A DNA stretch of 64,000 bases from DATBRC01 sp036560485. GTDB taxonomy: Bacteria; Pseudomonadota; Gammaproteobacteria; Burkholderiales; Burkholderiaceae_D. Shown in pieces: positions 1 to 8,972 of the stretch. Under the pieces are notes generated by a model that saw only the letters and a program-made list of their open reading frames with translations, was not told the origin of the DNA and ran no database searches. Where the stretch lies: the NCBI GenBank assembly GCA_036560485.1, contig DATBRC010000030.1:1-64000 (forward strand), written 5' to 3'. The stretch's first letter is position 1, and each line of letters opens with the position of its first letter. The translations under genes and the position numbers were made by a program.

Positions 1-86
1 CCCCTTCCCATCCCGAACAGGACCGTGAAACGACTTTGCGCCGATGATAGTGCTGCAACCAGTGTGAAAGTAGGTCATCGTCAGGC
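1..86 (+). rRNA. rrf: 5S rRNA, 3' part (5' end outside window)
   Basis: The first ~86 bases match the 3' two-thirds of a betaproteobacterial 5S rRNA: the CCCATCCCGAACAGG loop, the GCGCCGATGATAGT segment and the 3' GTAGGTCATCGTCAGGC end are recognisable. The 5' part lies upstream of the window, so the window begins at the very end of an rRNA operon. A strong intrinsic terminator follows at once. Confidence 0.95.
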
Positions 87-96
87 TTTTATCCCC

Positions 97-140
97 CAAC
101 ACCCCCGCCTCGCATGAGCCGGGGGTGTTGTCTTTTGCGG
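97..140 (+). terminator. Rho-independent terminator of the rRNA operon
   Basis: An 11-base perfect stem (CAACACCCCCG at 97-107 with CGGGGGTGTTG at 120-130) is followed by a T-rich stretch (TCTTTTG). It lies 10 bases after the 5S end, the expected place for the end of rRNA transcription. Confidence 0.9.
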
Positions 141-219
141 CTAGGGTTTGTGTGCTGGCTTGGTCAGCTTTTATCAGATGAGTATTGCTAGCGAAATAAA
201 TCTTTTCTGCTGAATGTCT

Positions 220-1716
220 TCAATTTGCCCATGACCGTGCACGGTCAACCGCACGGTGCCATAACTCAAGACGCTGCAAGCGCTCATTCTGGGACATTGA
301 GGGCAGGAACTGGCGCTCGACTTGCCACTGCGCGGCAATCTCTTGTTGTGAAGACCAAAAGCCAACTGCCAAGCCAGCGAGATAAGCAGCTCCTAATGCA
401 GTGGTCTCGGTAACGACAGGCCGCACCACCACTACGCCGAGAATATCCGCTTGAAACTGCATCAAAAAATTATTGCACGCAGCACCACCGTCGACTCGCA
501 GCTCGCGCAATAGAATTGATGAATCGTTTTGCATGGCTATTAGTACATCAGCCGTTTGATAGGCAATACTCTCCAGTGCAGCACGTGCAATGTGAGCTTT
601 CGTTGATCCACGTGTCATCCCAACAATCGCGCCACGTGCATAAGCATCCCAGTAGGGCGCACCCAAGCCTGTGAAAGCAGGAACAAAAACGACACCGTCA
701 GAACTAGGCACACTAGTTGCAAGTGCTTCAACCTCGGAGGAATGCTCGATGATTTGTAGACCATCACGTAACCATTGCACAGTCGCTCCTGCCATGAACA
801 CGCTACCTTCAAGCATGTAATCAGTTTTACTAGGCAAAAGCGCATCCAAAGTCCAACCTACCGTAGTCAACAAATTATTGGTAGAAGAAACAGGCTGATG
901 TCCGGTATTCATCAGCATGAAGCAGCCAGTACCATAAGTATTCTTCGCCATGCCAGGCTGATGGCAAGCTTGGCCAAAGGTCGCGGCTTGCTGATCACCT
1001 GCCAAGCCTGCAATAGTAATTGCCGCACCCAAAAGCGCAACATTGGTAGTCGCAATCACGCCGCTACTAGGTACTACTTGCGGTAACAGAGAGCGTGGAA
1101 TATCCAGCAAGCCAAGTAACTCATCATCCCATTCAAGCGTGTGAATATTAAACAGCAAAGTACGTGAGGCATTGCTGGCATCGGTCACATGCGCACCGCA
1201 TAATTTAAAACAAAGCCATGAATCAATTGTGCCAAACGCGAGTTCATCGCGCGCAGCCAACGCACGTGCACCTGGAATGTTATCGAGCAGCCATTTGATT
1301 TTTGTGCCGGAAAAATAAGCATCAATAACTAATCCGGTCTTTTGCTGAAATAACGGTGCATGTCCTGCATCACGCAACGAATCACATAAGACAGCCGTAC
1401 GTCTGTCCTGCCAAACAATCGCAGGCGCAATCGGTTCACCGGTCACGCGATTCCAAATCACAGTGGTCTCGCGCTGATTGGTGATGCCGATGGCGGCAAC
1501 GTCCGATGCAGGAATATGGCTATCATGCAGCACCTGACGCGCGACTGATAATTGCGATTGCCAAATTTCATTGGCGTCGTGTTCTACCCATCCCGGCGAT
1601 GGAAAAAACTGTGTGAATTCACTCTGCGCAGTAGCATGAATTCTTCCTTCGCGATTAAATAAAATGGCGCGAGAGCTGGTAGTACCTTGGTCCAATGCGA
1701 GAATGAAATTAGTCAT
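220..1716 (-). CDS. glpK: Glycerol kinase
   Basis: A 498-residue FGGY-family kinase that phosphorylates glycerol to sn-glycerol 3-phosphate in the cytoplasm. The N-terminus carries the phosphate-binding loop LDQGTTSSRA and the family motif GITNQRETT near residue 80. The C-terminal half has the GLGAPYWD segment and the GGAACNNFLMQ adenosine-binding motif. Length equals that of other bacterial GlpK proteins. No facilitator (glpF) or glycerol 3-phosphate dehydrogenase gene is adjacent. The gene points toward the rRNA operon and is divergent from the dehydrogenase at 1982, with 265 bases of AT-rich DNA between them that should hold both promoters. Confidence 0.96.
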   Translation of the reverse strand: MTNFILALDQGTTSSRAILFNREGRIHATAQSEFTQFFPSPGWVEHDANEIWQSQLSVARQVLHDSHIPASDVAAIGITNQRETTVIWNRVTGEPIAPAIVWQDRRTAVLCDSLRDAGHAPLFQQKTGLVIDAYFSGTKIKWLLDNIPGARALAARDELAFGTIDSWLCFKLCGAHVTDASNASRTLLFNIHTLEWDDELLGLLDIPRSLLPQVVPSSGVIATTNVALLGAAITIAGLAGDQQAATFGQACHQPGMAKNTYGTGCFMLMNTGHQPVSSTNNLLTTVGWTLDALLPSKTDYMLEGSVFMAGATVQWLRDGLQIIEHSSEVEALATSVPSSDGVVFVPAFTGLGAPYWDAYARGAIVGMTRGSTKAHIARAALESIAYQTADVLIAMQNDSSILLRELRVDGGAACNNFLMQFQADILGVVVVRPVVTETTALGAAYLAGLAVGFWSSQQEIAAQWQVERQFLPSMSQNERLQRLELWHRAVDRARSWAN

Positions 1717-1981
1717 GGCATGCTCATGTCGATGGAATGAAAAAGATAATCACTGTCAGGAACCGGAACGAAAAGTTAAAATGGCATAACAAATGGATAT
1801 TACGCCAGCTCGACAAAAGGAGCTGTTCAATATCAGCAACAGGAAGAATGCATCACGGCAAAGGCTGCAGAAGCAATTTGATATATTTGCACCTTTCATA
1901 ACAGTTCATAACATGTAACGTCATATTCAAATGACTGTAATGAAAAAAATGAATTTTAAAATTTAAAATAACGAGGATCGC

Positions 1982-2896
1982 TTGAGCTTACCAAACACAT
2001 TACCCAATATCGCCTTCCTCGGCATCGGCCTGATGGGCAAGCCGATGGCTATGCTTCTTTTAAAAGCAGGATATCGCGTCACGGTATGGAATCGGACCAG
2101 CGCCAAAGCAGCCAGCTTGGTTACGCATGGCGCGCAGCATGCACAAACGCCGGATGCAGCAGTGCGTGATGCTGATATGGTCATCACCATGCTGGAGACG
2201 GGCTTGATCGTTGCCGACGTATTGGAACAGGCAATGCCTGGATTGCGCCAAGGCGCATTGGTAATCGATATGAGTTCAACGCGTCAATCGGAAGCGCAGG
2301 AATTGCATAAGAAGCTGGCATTGCATTGCATCGCGTTTATGGATGCGCCGGTATCCGGTGGTGTCGTCGGAGCAGAGGCAGGCACATTGGCGATCATGGC
2401 CGGCGGGAGTGTGATCGACTTCGCTAAAGCCGAGCCTGTACTGAAGATCATGGGCAGACCAACATTAGTCGGGCCCGCCGGATGTGGTCAACTTGCCAAA
2501 CTGTGCAATCAACTGATCGTCGGCGGCACAATCAACATCGTTGCTGAAGCCTTGTTGTTGGCACAAGCCGGTGGCGCAGACCCGGCTGCAGTGCGCGCAG
2601 CAATACGCGGCGGCTTTGCCGAAAGTCGGATTTTGGAAATCCATGGCCAGCGTATGTTGGAGCGCAACTTTATGCCGGGTGGTCAAGTCAAAAGCCAGAC
2701 GAAAGATTTGGAAAATGTACTCATTGCAGCAACGGCAGCAGGTGTGACATTGCCGGTGACCGAGTTGGTCACGGAACGCTATCGCAGTATTTTGAACGTC
2801 ATGCCAAAAGCAGATCAATCTGCAGCTTTGTTGGCATTGGAACGTCTGAACGCAGGTGTGCGCGTCGGTAGTGGCGTGGATAAATTTCCTGAATAG
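1982..2896 (+). CDS. NAD(P)-dependent beta-hydroxyacid dehydrogenase (GlxR/GarR-like)
   Basis: A 304-residue protein of the 3-hydroxyisobutyrate dehydrogenase / tartronate-semialdehyde reductase family. It has an N-terminal Rossmann fingerprint (IAFLGIGLMGKPMA, residues ~9-22), the substrate motif DAPVSGG near residue 120 and the catalytic-lysine region GPAGCGQLAKLCNQ near 165. The start is a TTG: GAGG at 1973-1976 precedes it at suitable spacing, and any later ATG would remove the Rossmann beta-strand. The exact substrate cannot be told from sequence; tartronate semialdehyde, 3-hydroxyisobutyrate or succinate semialdehyde are all possible. No glyoxylate pathway genes are adjacent. Confidence 0.88.
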   Translation: MSLPNTLPNIAFLGIGLMGKPMAMLLLKAGYRVTVWNRTSAKAASLVTHGAQHAQTPDAAVRDADMVITMLETGLIVADVLEQAMPGLRQGALVIDMSSTRQSEAQELHKKLALHCIAFMDAPVSGGVVGAEAGTLAIMAGGSVIDFAKAEPVLKIMGRPTLVGPAGCGQLAKLCNQLIVGGTINIVAEALLLAQAGGADPAAVRAAIRGGFAESRILEIHGQRMLERNFMPGGQVKSQTKDLENVLIAATAAGVTLPVTELVTERYRSILNVMPKADQSAALLALERLNAGVRVGSGVDKFPE

Positions 2897-2996
2897 TCAC
2901 GCAAGTATCAAACAATGACAAAGATGAATGTGGCAGGTAAAGCATTCAACATCTTTGTTGCAAAAAGCCATAAGCACAAAATTGAATATACATTTC

Positions 2997-4793
2997 ATGA
3001 ATGACAAGATAAAAAACAAGCCAAATTGGAAAGCTATTCAGCGATTAATTTTTCCGTATTGGCGTTCGGAGGAAAAATGGAAGGCGTGTGGCTTGCTATT
3101 TACGATCGTCGCATTAGTGCTCGGTATGGTGTATTTGAACGTCCTGTTCAACAGCTGGAATCGCGATATGTTCAATGCGCTTCAGGAGAAAAACTTTACG
3201 GCATTCAAAGGACTATTGTGGAGATTCTCCTACTTGGCTGTCATATATATATCAATGTCGATCTATAAAATCTATTTGACACAGGCGTTGGAGATGCGTT
3301 GGCGGATATGGCTGACGCATCAGTACTTGAATGAATGGCTGGCAAATCAGGCGTTTTACCGAGTCGAACAAAACGGCAGTGCAGATAATCCGGATCAGCG
3401 TATCGCCGAGGATTTGAATTCGTTGACCGGGGGAACGCTATCGTTAACACTGGGATTGCTGTCCAGCGTTGTAACGTTGGTATCGTTCATCGGAATATTA
3501 TGGTCTGTCAGCGGATCACTGGCATTTGCTTTTGTAGATCGTCAATGGTTCATTCCAGGGTACATGGTCTGGTTTGCCGTCGCGTATGCTTTGATTGGGT
3601 CGCTGCTAGTCTGGAAAGTCGGCACGCCTTTGGTGGAACAGAATTTTAACCAGCAGCGTTTCGAAGCCAATTTTCGCTCCGGGCTGGTGCGCATTCGCGA
3701 ATACGCCGAAGCTATTGTCCTCTATCGTGGCGAGCGGCAGGAACAGCGCCATCTCGGTGAACGTTTCGAGCATATTCGTGCTAATTGGTGGGCCATTATG
3801 CGCACCACCAAGCGATTGAATATCGTTTCAACCTTTTATGCTCAGTTCGCGATTATTTTTCCCATGTTGGTCGCGGCACCTCGCTATTTTTCCGGTGCGA
3901 TTACACTCGGTGTATTTACGCAGATTTCTGATGCATTCGCACAGGTTCAAGATGCGTTGTCCTGGTTTATCAATGCATTTAGTTCATTGGCTGAATGGAA
4001 GGCCAGCATCAATCGTCTCGCCGGATTCCATGCTGCTGTAAATGCGGTGCATGAACAAGAAACTGCCGTGAGAGTAGAGCGCAACAATGTCGGCGCGATT
4101 TTGATCGATCAGTTATCGCTGCAACTGCCGAACGGGCAAGTGTTATCACAAGCATTGACAACCGACTTGCAAGTCGGCCAACGCATCCTGGTAGCGGGCC
4201 CGTCCGGTTGCGGCAAATCGACATTGTTCCGCGCGATGGCAGGTATCTGGCCGTATGGCGCGGGCAGCATCGAAATTCCAAACGAATTAAAGCTGTTATT
4301 TTTGCCACAAAAAAGTTATTTGCCGATCGGGACTTTGCGCGCTGCAGTTTCGTACCCGGCGGCCGATAATGCATATAAGGACTTGGCTATCCAACATTAT
4401 TTGGAACTTTGCCAATTAAAACATCTCATACCATTACTGGCAGAAACAGATAATTGGAGCCAACGATTGTCGCCGGGCGAACAGCAGCGTCTTGCCTTTG
4501 TGCGCGTACTGCTCACGCGTCCCGACGTTTTGTTCCTGGATGAGGCAACCAGTGCGTTGGATGCAGACACAGAGGAAATTTTGTATGGCCTGGTTTTACA
4601 GGAATTGCCACAAGCTGCAGTGATCAGTATTGCGCACCGCGAGACTGTGGTGAAGTATCATCACATCCGTTGGCAGTTTTCTCGTGAAGATATGGCACGA
4701 GACGAAACAGATACATCATTGGATATGCCGGGCTACACAATAGAAATCGCTAAAATTGGAAAGTTGTCGAAGGTCGCACCAAGTTTTGCATAA
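2997..4793 (+). CDS. ABC transporter, fused permease/ATPase of the SbmA-YddA family
   Basis: About 598 residues when started at ATG 2997; an earlier in-frame ATG at 2928 is possible and neither has a clear Shine-Dalgarno sequence. The N-terminal half is the ABC_membrane_2 type with about six membrane segments. The C-terminal ATPase shows Walker A GPSGCGKST, Q-loop LPQKSY, signature LSPGEQQRL, Walker B VLFLDEATSALD and the switch histidine SIAHRE. Related proteins include peptide/antibiotic transporters (SbmA/BacA-like membrane domain) and YddA. Substrate is unknown. It lies 18 bases upstream of a DUF3047 lipoprotein gene, suggesting a two-gene unit. Confidence 0.88.
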   Translation: MNDKIKNKPNWKAIQRLIFPYWRSEEKWKACGLLFTIVALVLGMVYLNVLFNSWNRDMFNALQEKNFTAFKGLLWRFSYLAVIYISMSIYKIYLTQALEMRWRIWLTHQYLNEWLANQAFYRVEQNGSADNPDQRIAEDLNSLTGGTLSLTLGLLSSVVTLVSFIGILWSVSGSLAFAFVDRQWFIPGYMVWFAVAYALIGSLLVWKVGTPLVEQNFNQQRFEANFRSGLVRIREYAEAIVLYRGERQEQRHLGERFEHIRANWWAIMRTTKRLNIVSTFYAQFAIIFPMLVAAPRYFSGAITLGVFTQISDAFAQVQDALSWFINAFSSLAEWKASINRLAGFHAAVNAVHEQETAVRVERNNVGAILIDQLSLQLPNGQVLSQALTTDLQVGQRILVAGPSGCGKSTLFRAMAGIWPYGAGSIEIPNELKLLFLPQKSYLPIGTLRAAVSYPAADNAYKDLAIQHYLELCQLKHLIPLLAETDNWSQRLSPGEQQRLAFVRVLLTRPDVLFLDEATSALDADTEEILYGLVLQELPQAAVISIAHRETVVKYHHIRWQFSREDMARDETDTSLDMPGYTIEIAKIGKLSKVAPSFA

Positions 4794-4811
4794 GACTAAA
4801 TTTTATATTCA

Positions 4812-5642
4812 ATGTATATGAAACAATTTATTTTCATCGTAGCGCTGCTCAGTTTAATAAGCGGATGCTCGACGCCTCAACCAAAAGAATCGGATACGAA
4901 AGTCGCCCGTTCAGGTGAAGAGCTCGCACATTTTTCTGAAAATTCTGCAGGCGGTCTGCCGAATAACTGGGTGCCGATGGTGGTCTTCCGCAACAGGAAG
5001 AAAACGGAATATAAATTGGTCACGGATGGCGATAAAACTGTTTTGCATGCCTATGCAGCAGGTGCAACATCCGGATTGATGGAGAACGTCAGCATCGATC
5101 CAAATGCACAGCCGTGGATCAATTGGAAATGGAAAATCGGCAGTCAGGCCAAATCCATCGACAACTCGCAACGTCCGACCGAAGATTCACCTGTGCGCAT
5201 TATCCTTGGCTTCGATGGCGACAAGGACACCTTGCCATTTTCCGAACAAATTTTATTTGATACCGCAAAACTTTTGACCGGCTATGAATTTCCTTATGCG
5301 ACGCTGATGTATATCTGGGATCCCAAGGCACCTGTAGGCTCCGTCAAAAACAGCAAACGTTCCAGCCGTATTCGTACGATGGTGGTCGAAAATGGGTTGA
5401 ATACCGTTGACCAATGGCGCGATTTCACACGCAATATCGTCGAAGATTTTCAGAAAGCATACGGTGAAAAGCCGGGCAAGCTGATTGGCGTCGGCGTACT
5501 CACCGACACGGATGAGCCTGATGAAACGGTGGAAGCCTGGTATGGCGATATTCGCTTGCTTCAGAATGCAAACAAGGTCGGCATGTCGGGCAATAAACCT
5601 GCCGACGGCTTTGTTTCAACGGACAGCAAACAGCAGCAATAA
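4812..5642 (+). CDS. DUF3047-family lipoprotein
   Basis: A 276-residue protein with a lipoprotein signal: hydrophobic stretch then lipobox LISGC, cysteine at residue ~19. The body fits the DUF3047 family, with INWKWKI near residue 100, SPVRIILGFDGDK near 125, and the W-x-P/RTMVVE segment near 190. The family has no established biochemical role; it is predicted to be periplasmic or outer-membrane anchored. It probably shares a transcript with the ABC exporter 18 bases upstream. Its last 27 bases overlap the end of the convergent DUF1304 gene. Confidence 0.8.
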   Translation: MYMKQFIFIVALLSLISGCSTPQPKESDTKVARSGEELAHFSENSAGGLPNNWVPMVVFRNRKKTEYKLVTDGDKTVLHAYAAGATSGLMENVSIDPNAQPWINWKWKIGSQAKSIDNSQRPTEDSPVRIILGFDGDKDTLPFSEQILFDTAKLLTGYEFPYATLMYIWDPKAPVGSVKNSKRSSRIRTMVVENGLNTVDQWRDFTRNIVEDFQKAYGEKPGKLIGVGVLTDTDEPDETVEAWYGDIRLLQNANKVGMSGNKPADGFVSTDSKQQQ

Positions 5643-5969
5643 CGCAATCAATGCCGGTAATGCCTGTACAACCAGGATAGACCGCTTGGCGGTCAAGCCG
5701 CCATAGATACCGGCGATCAAAACACACAAAACGAAAAACAGTTTGACCTGCCATTCGCCACTGATCAAACCCCACGCCAGACCGGCTGCTAAAAAACCGT
5801 TATACAAACCTTGATTGGCAGCCAATACCTTGGAGCTCTCAGCGGCTTCCAGTGTTTGCCCGAATGCTTTCAGACCAATCCGATGCGTCCATAAAAACAT
5901 CTCCAGGATTAAAATCCAGATATGCTCAAGCGCGATCAATCCGATCACGATATCGACAAACATTCTCAT
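5616..5969 (-). CDS. DUF1304 family small membrane protein
   Basis: A 117-residue integral membrane protein with four predicted hydrophobic segments. The family signature is visible in LIALEHIWILILEMFLW near the N-terminus and in the NQGLYNGFLAAGL segment at ~52-65. Function of the family is unknown. It lies downstream of the M20 hydrolase gene on the same strand (26-base gap), so co-transcription is likely. Its 3' end overlaps the DUF3047 gene tail by 27 bases in convergent orientation. Confidence 0.85.
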   Translation of the reverse strand: MRMFVDIVIGLIALEHIWILILEMFLWTHRIGLKAFGQTLEAAESSKVLAANQGLYNGFLAAGLAWGLISGEWQVKLFFVLCVLIAGIYGGLTAKRSILVVQALPALIALLLLFAVR

Positions 5970-5995
5970 TTAATTTTTCCCTGATTATTATTTGT

Positions 5996-7189
5996 TTATT
6001 GTTTTGGTAAATAAGTCTCGGCCAGTTTAACCCAATACGTTGCGCCGATCGGTAATAGCGCATCGTTGAAGTCGTAACTCCCATTGTGCAGGTTGCATGG
6101 GCCAAGGCCATGTCCCGCTGCGCGGTGATCGCCTTCGCCATTGCCGATGAAAACATAACATCCCGGCTTGTTGCGCAACATGAATGCAAAGTCTTCTGCG
6201 CCCATTGTCGGTTCAACTTGTGCATTGACGTTGGACTCTCCCACAATCGATTGCATCACCTTGATCGCGAATTCTGTTTCCTTGGCATGATTGATCAATG
6301 GCGGATAGTTGCGATGAAAACGGAATTCGATTTCTGCGCCAAACGCTGTCGCAGTATGCTGCGCAATCTCGCGCATGCGTTGCTCGATCAAATCCAATAC
6401 TTCAATGGAAAAGGTGCGCACAGTGCCTATCAGTTTTGCGTCATCCGGAATCACATTGGTCGCGCTGCCTGCATGGATCTGCGTAATCGATAGCACGGCA
6501 GCATCAACCGGATTGGTGTTGCGCGCGACAATGGTTTGCCAGCTCTGCGCAATTTGAATCGCCACCATGATCGGGTCGATTCCCTTATGCGGTTGTGCAG
6601 CATGCGCGCCTTTGCCTTTTACGGTCACTTCAAATTCATTGGACGATGCCATCATCGGTCCCGGCGTGACGCCGAATGTGCCGACCGCAGCGCCCGGCCA
6701 ATTGTGCATGCCGAATACCGCATCCATCGGACAGCGTTTAAACAGGCCATCGTCGATCATGCGTTGCGCACCGGCGCCGCCTTCTTCTGCAGGTTGAAAA
6801 ATGACATGGACCGTGCCGTCAAAATTGCGATGCTGCGATAAATAACGCGCTGCGCCCAACAGCATCGCGACATGTCCATCATGGCCGCATGCATGCATTT
6901 TTCCGGCATGTTTGGAAGCATGCGGAAAGCTGTTGATCTCTTGTAGCGGCAGTGCGTCCATGTCTGCGCGCAATCCGATCGCGCGCTTGCTGCTGCCATT
7001 CTTGATGATGCCGACCACGCCGGTTGCACCCATGCCGCGCACAATCGGGATGTCCCAGTCAGTCAATTTTTTCGCGACTACGTCTGCGCTGCGGTTCTCT
7101 TCGAAGCATAGTTCAGGATGTGCATGCAGATCGTGCCGGATGTTTTGCAGTTCGGTATGCAGCTGCACAATGGGATCAATCAAATTCAT
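5996..7189 (-). CDS. M20-family amidohydrolase (hippurate hydrolase-like)
   Basis: A 397-residue metallohydrolase of the M20D/HipO group that removes N-acyl groups from amino acids or cleaves related amides. Metal ligands are visible in MHACGHDGHVAMLLGAA (~97-113), in the PAEEGGAGAQRMIDDG motif carrying the catalytic Glu pair (~133-148), and in the late MGAEDFAF motif with the terminal GPCNLHNGSYDFND ligand region. Length is typical of the family. Exact substrate (hippurate, N-acetyl amino acid or indole conjugate) is not decidable from sequence. Confidence 0.92.
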   Translation of the reverse strand: MNLIDPIVQLHTELQNIRHDLHAHPELCFEENRSADVVAKKLTDWDIPIVRGMGATGVVGIIKNGSSKRAIGLRADMDALPLQEINSFPHASKHAGKMHACGHDGHVAMLLGAARYLSQHRNFDGTVHVIFQPAEEGGAGAQRMIDDGLFKRCPMDAVFGMHNWPGAAVGTFGVTPGPMMASSNEFEVTVKGKGAHAAQPHKGIDPIMVAIQIAQSWQTIVARNTNPVDAAVLSITQIHAGSATNVIPDDAKLIGTVRTFSIEVLDLIEQRMREIAQHTATAFGAEIEFRFHRNYPPLINHAKETEFAIKVMQSIVGESNVNAQVEPTMGAEDFAFMLRNKPGCYVFIGNGEGDHRAAGHGLGPCNLHNGSYDFNDALLPIGATYWVKLAETYLPKQ

Positions 7190-7570
7190 GTTGTTACCTG
7201 GATGTGTTTTTGTTTGGCGAGTGATTAATAATTTTTTCTAATAAATAAGGTTATTGCAAATATCAATCTGCATCTCGTATCTTACTCTTAGCAGGGTGGT
7301 ATGTGCTTATCAAAAGCAAAAGAGAATTGAGTAGTCTGATAATTTTTGTGAATGAATAGCAAGACATCGACGTTGTATTCCAATCTTTTCTCGACATAGC
7401 GTTTTACGCTGGAACTTTCTTGGCGTAAAGTACGTCCATATTCACTACTCGACATAACGCAGAAAAATTCGTAGCAGAATCGAGTGAAATCCATTTTAAA
7501 AATGCATCGGCAAAGATGCATGAATTGAAACGGATATAAGTTTGCATTGTTGTACACGTCACGAAGAGAT
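7190..7570. other. AT-rich intergenic region between two divergent genes
   Basis: About 380 bases without a convincing gene. It should contain promoters for the M20 hydrolase (leftward) and the aminopeptidase (rightward). Visible small structures are an inverted repeat TTTACGC/GCGTAAA (7403-7409, 7423-7429) and a 12-base direct repeat CTCGACATArCG at 7390-7401 and 7448-7459. These could be regulator sites but nothing assigns them. The short ORFs read through this region have no codon or domain support. Confidence 0.5.
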
Positions 7571-8659
7571 ATGAAAATGAATTGGCGCATTCTTGTTGTA
7601 TGTGGTTCGGCGACTCTGATGGCAGGCTGTGCACAGATGGGTTATTACATGCAAGCCGCACAGGGTGAGTTCAACGTTTTATCGGAAGCCAAGCCGATTG
7701 ATGAATGGATGGCGGATCCGGCAGTCGCAGACCCGCTGAAAAACAAGCTGGGAAAACTGAAAGAAATCCGCGCGTTCGCCGCACAGCAATTAGGCTTGCC
7801 TGACAATGGCAGCTTTAAAACATATGCAGATTTAAAACGACCATTCGTGTTGTGGAATGTGGTGGCCACACCGGAGTTGTCGATGAAGACCAAACAGTGG
7901 TGCTTCCCGATTGCCGGATGTGTCGATTATCGCGGTTATTACAGCAAGCAGGACGCGCAAGAATACGCAGCCGAGTTGCGTCGCGAAAACTACGATGTGC
8001 AAGTCGCCGGTGTGCCTGCTTATTCGACGCTGGGTTGGTTCAATGACCCGGTGCTGTCGACTTATATCCATTATCCGGAAGGCGAGTTGGCGCGCTTGAT
8101 ATTTCATGAGCTGGCGCATCAAGTCGTATATGCGCCAGGCGATACCCAGTTTAACGAATCGTTTGCGACAGCAGTGGAAGAAGTGGGCGTAGAGCGTTGG
8201 CTCGTCACGCATGGCGATGAGAAAACACGCGCATCCTATGTTGCCTACGAAGGAAGGAAACACGATTTCATCGCGCTATTGATGCGCTATAGAAAAAAAC
8301 TGGAAGAAAATTACAATCGCGCGGCAAGCGATGAAGAAAAGAAAAAGCAGAAGGTCGTTATTTTTCAAGAACTGCAAAGCGATTATCAAGTGTTGAAAAC
8401 ATCATGGGGCGGTTATGCCGGTTACGACCGTTGGTTTGCCGAGCCGCTTTCCAATGCGCATTTGGCGTCGGTTGCGACTTACCATGATTACGTGCCGGGT
8501 TTCCGCGCGCTGCTGACGCAAGAAAAAAGTTTCAGTAAATTTTATGAAGCGGTCCGCAAGTTGGCGGATCTCGATAAATCGGAACGTCATCAGCAACTCG
8601 CCGCACTCTCGCAGGCAACCTCTGTTGTCGCTACTTCTGCTACATCCGCGAATCATTAA
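7571..8659 (+). CDS. Predicted zinc aminopeptidase, lipoprotein (COG4324 type)
   Basis: A ~362-residue protein with a lipoprotein signal (SATLMAGC, cysteine ~20 residues in) and the gluzincin motif HELAH in LIFHELAHQVVYAPGDTQFNESFATAVEEVG, which gives two zinc histidines and the downstream Glu in NESFA. This matches the predicted aminopeptidase family found in many proteobacteria. ATG 7571 (or 7577) is preferred over the upstream 7547 ATG because it follows AAGAGAT and begins right at a proper signal peptide. A perfect hairpin lies just downstream. The physiological substrate is unknown. Confidence 0.85.
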   Translation: MKMNWRILVVCGSATLMAGCAQMGYYMQAAQGEFNVLSEAKPIDEWMADPAVADPLKNKLGKLKEIRAFAAQQLGLPDNGSFKTYADLKRPFVLWNVVATPELSMKTKQWCFPIAGCVDYRGYYSKQDAQEYAAELRRENYDVQVAGVPAYSTLGWFNDPVLSTYIHYPEGELARLIFHELAHQVVYAPGDTQFNESFATAVEEVGVERWLVTHGDEKTRASYVAYEGRKHDFIALLMRYRKKLEENYNRAASDEEKKKQKVVIFQELQSDYQVLKTSWGGYAGYDRWFAEPLSNAHLASVATYHDYVPGFRALLTQEKSFSKFYEAVRKLADLDKSERHQQLAALSQATSVVATSATSANH

Positions 8660-8670
8660 TTCTGATTGAC

Positions 8671-8698
8671 CTGATGTCCTCTTGCATGAGGACATCAG
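8671..8698 (+). terminator. Perfect 11-bp hairpin, possible weak terminator
   Basis: CTGATGTCCTC (8671-8681) is exactly complementary to GAGGACATCAG (8688-8698) with a 6-base loop, 11 bases after the aminopeptidase stop. No T-run follows, so it may protect the transcript end or terminate weakly. Confidence 0.55.
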
Positions 8699-8972
8699 CG
8701 CTCTTGCCCCGCTTTCCCCAATCGGATACATTGTTGCGTCGCAATATGCGAAGCAACGTAAGTCGTAATTTAAAAGCAATCAAAATACTTGCGCGCAACG
8801 GCGCTGCCCGATAGCATCACTATTGAAAGTAGGTAGTTGCTGCTGCATGCGTCTTGTTCTTGCAAGGTGCAGCGTGAAATCAGCAACGTAAAATCATTCC
8901 GGCAACCATAAAGCCGACAGTATCCCGGTCATTAATTAAAAAGTTCCAATTGGAAACAAGAGGGCAATAAAG
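8699..8972. other. Intergenic region upstream of fadD
   Basis: No gene is recognisable. A 12-base perfect palindrome TTCCAATTGGAA lies at 8944-8955, directly before the fadD Shine-Dalgarno (AAGAGGG, ~8958-8964). Its place between promoter and start would suit an operator for a fatty-acid regulator, but this is only a guess from symmetry and position. Confidence 0.4.
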
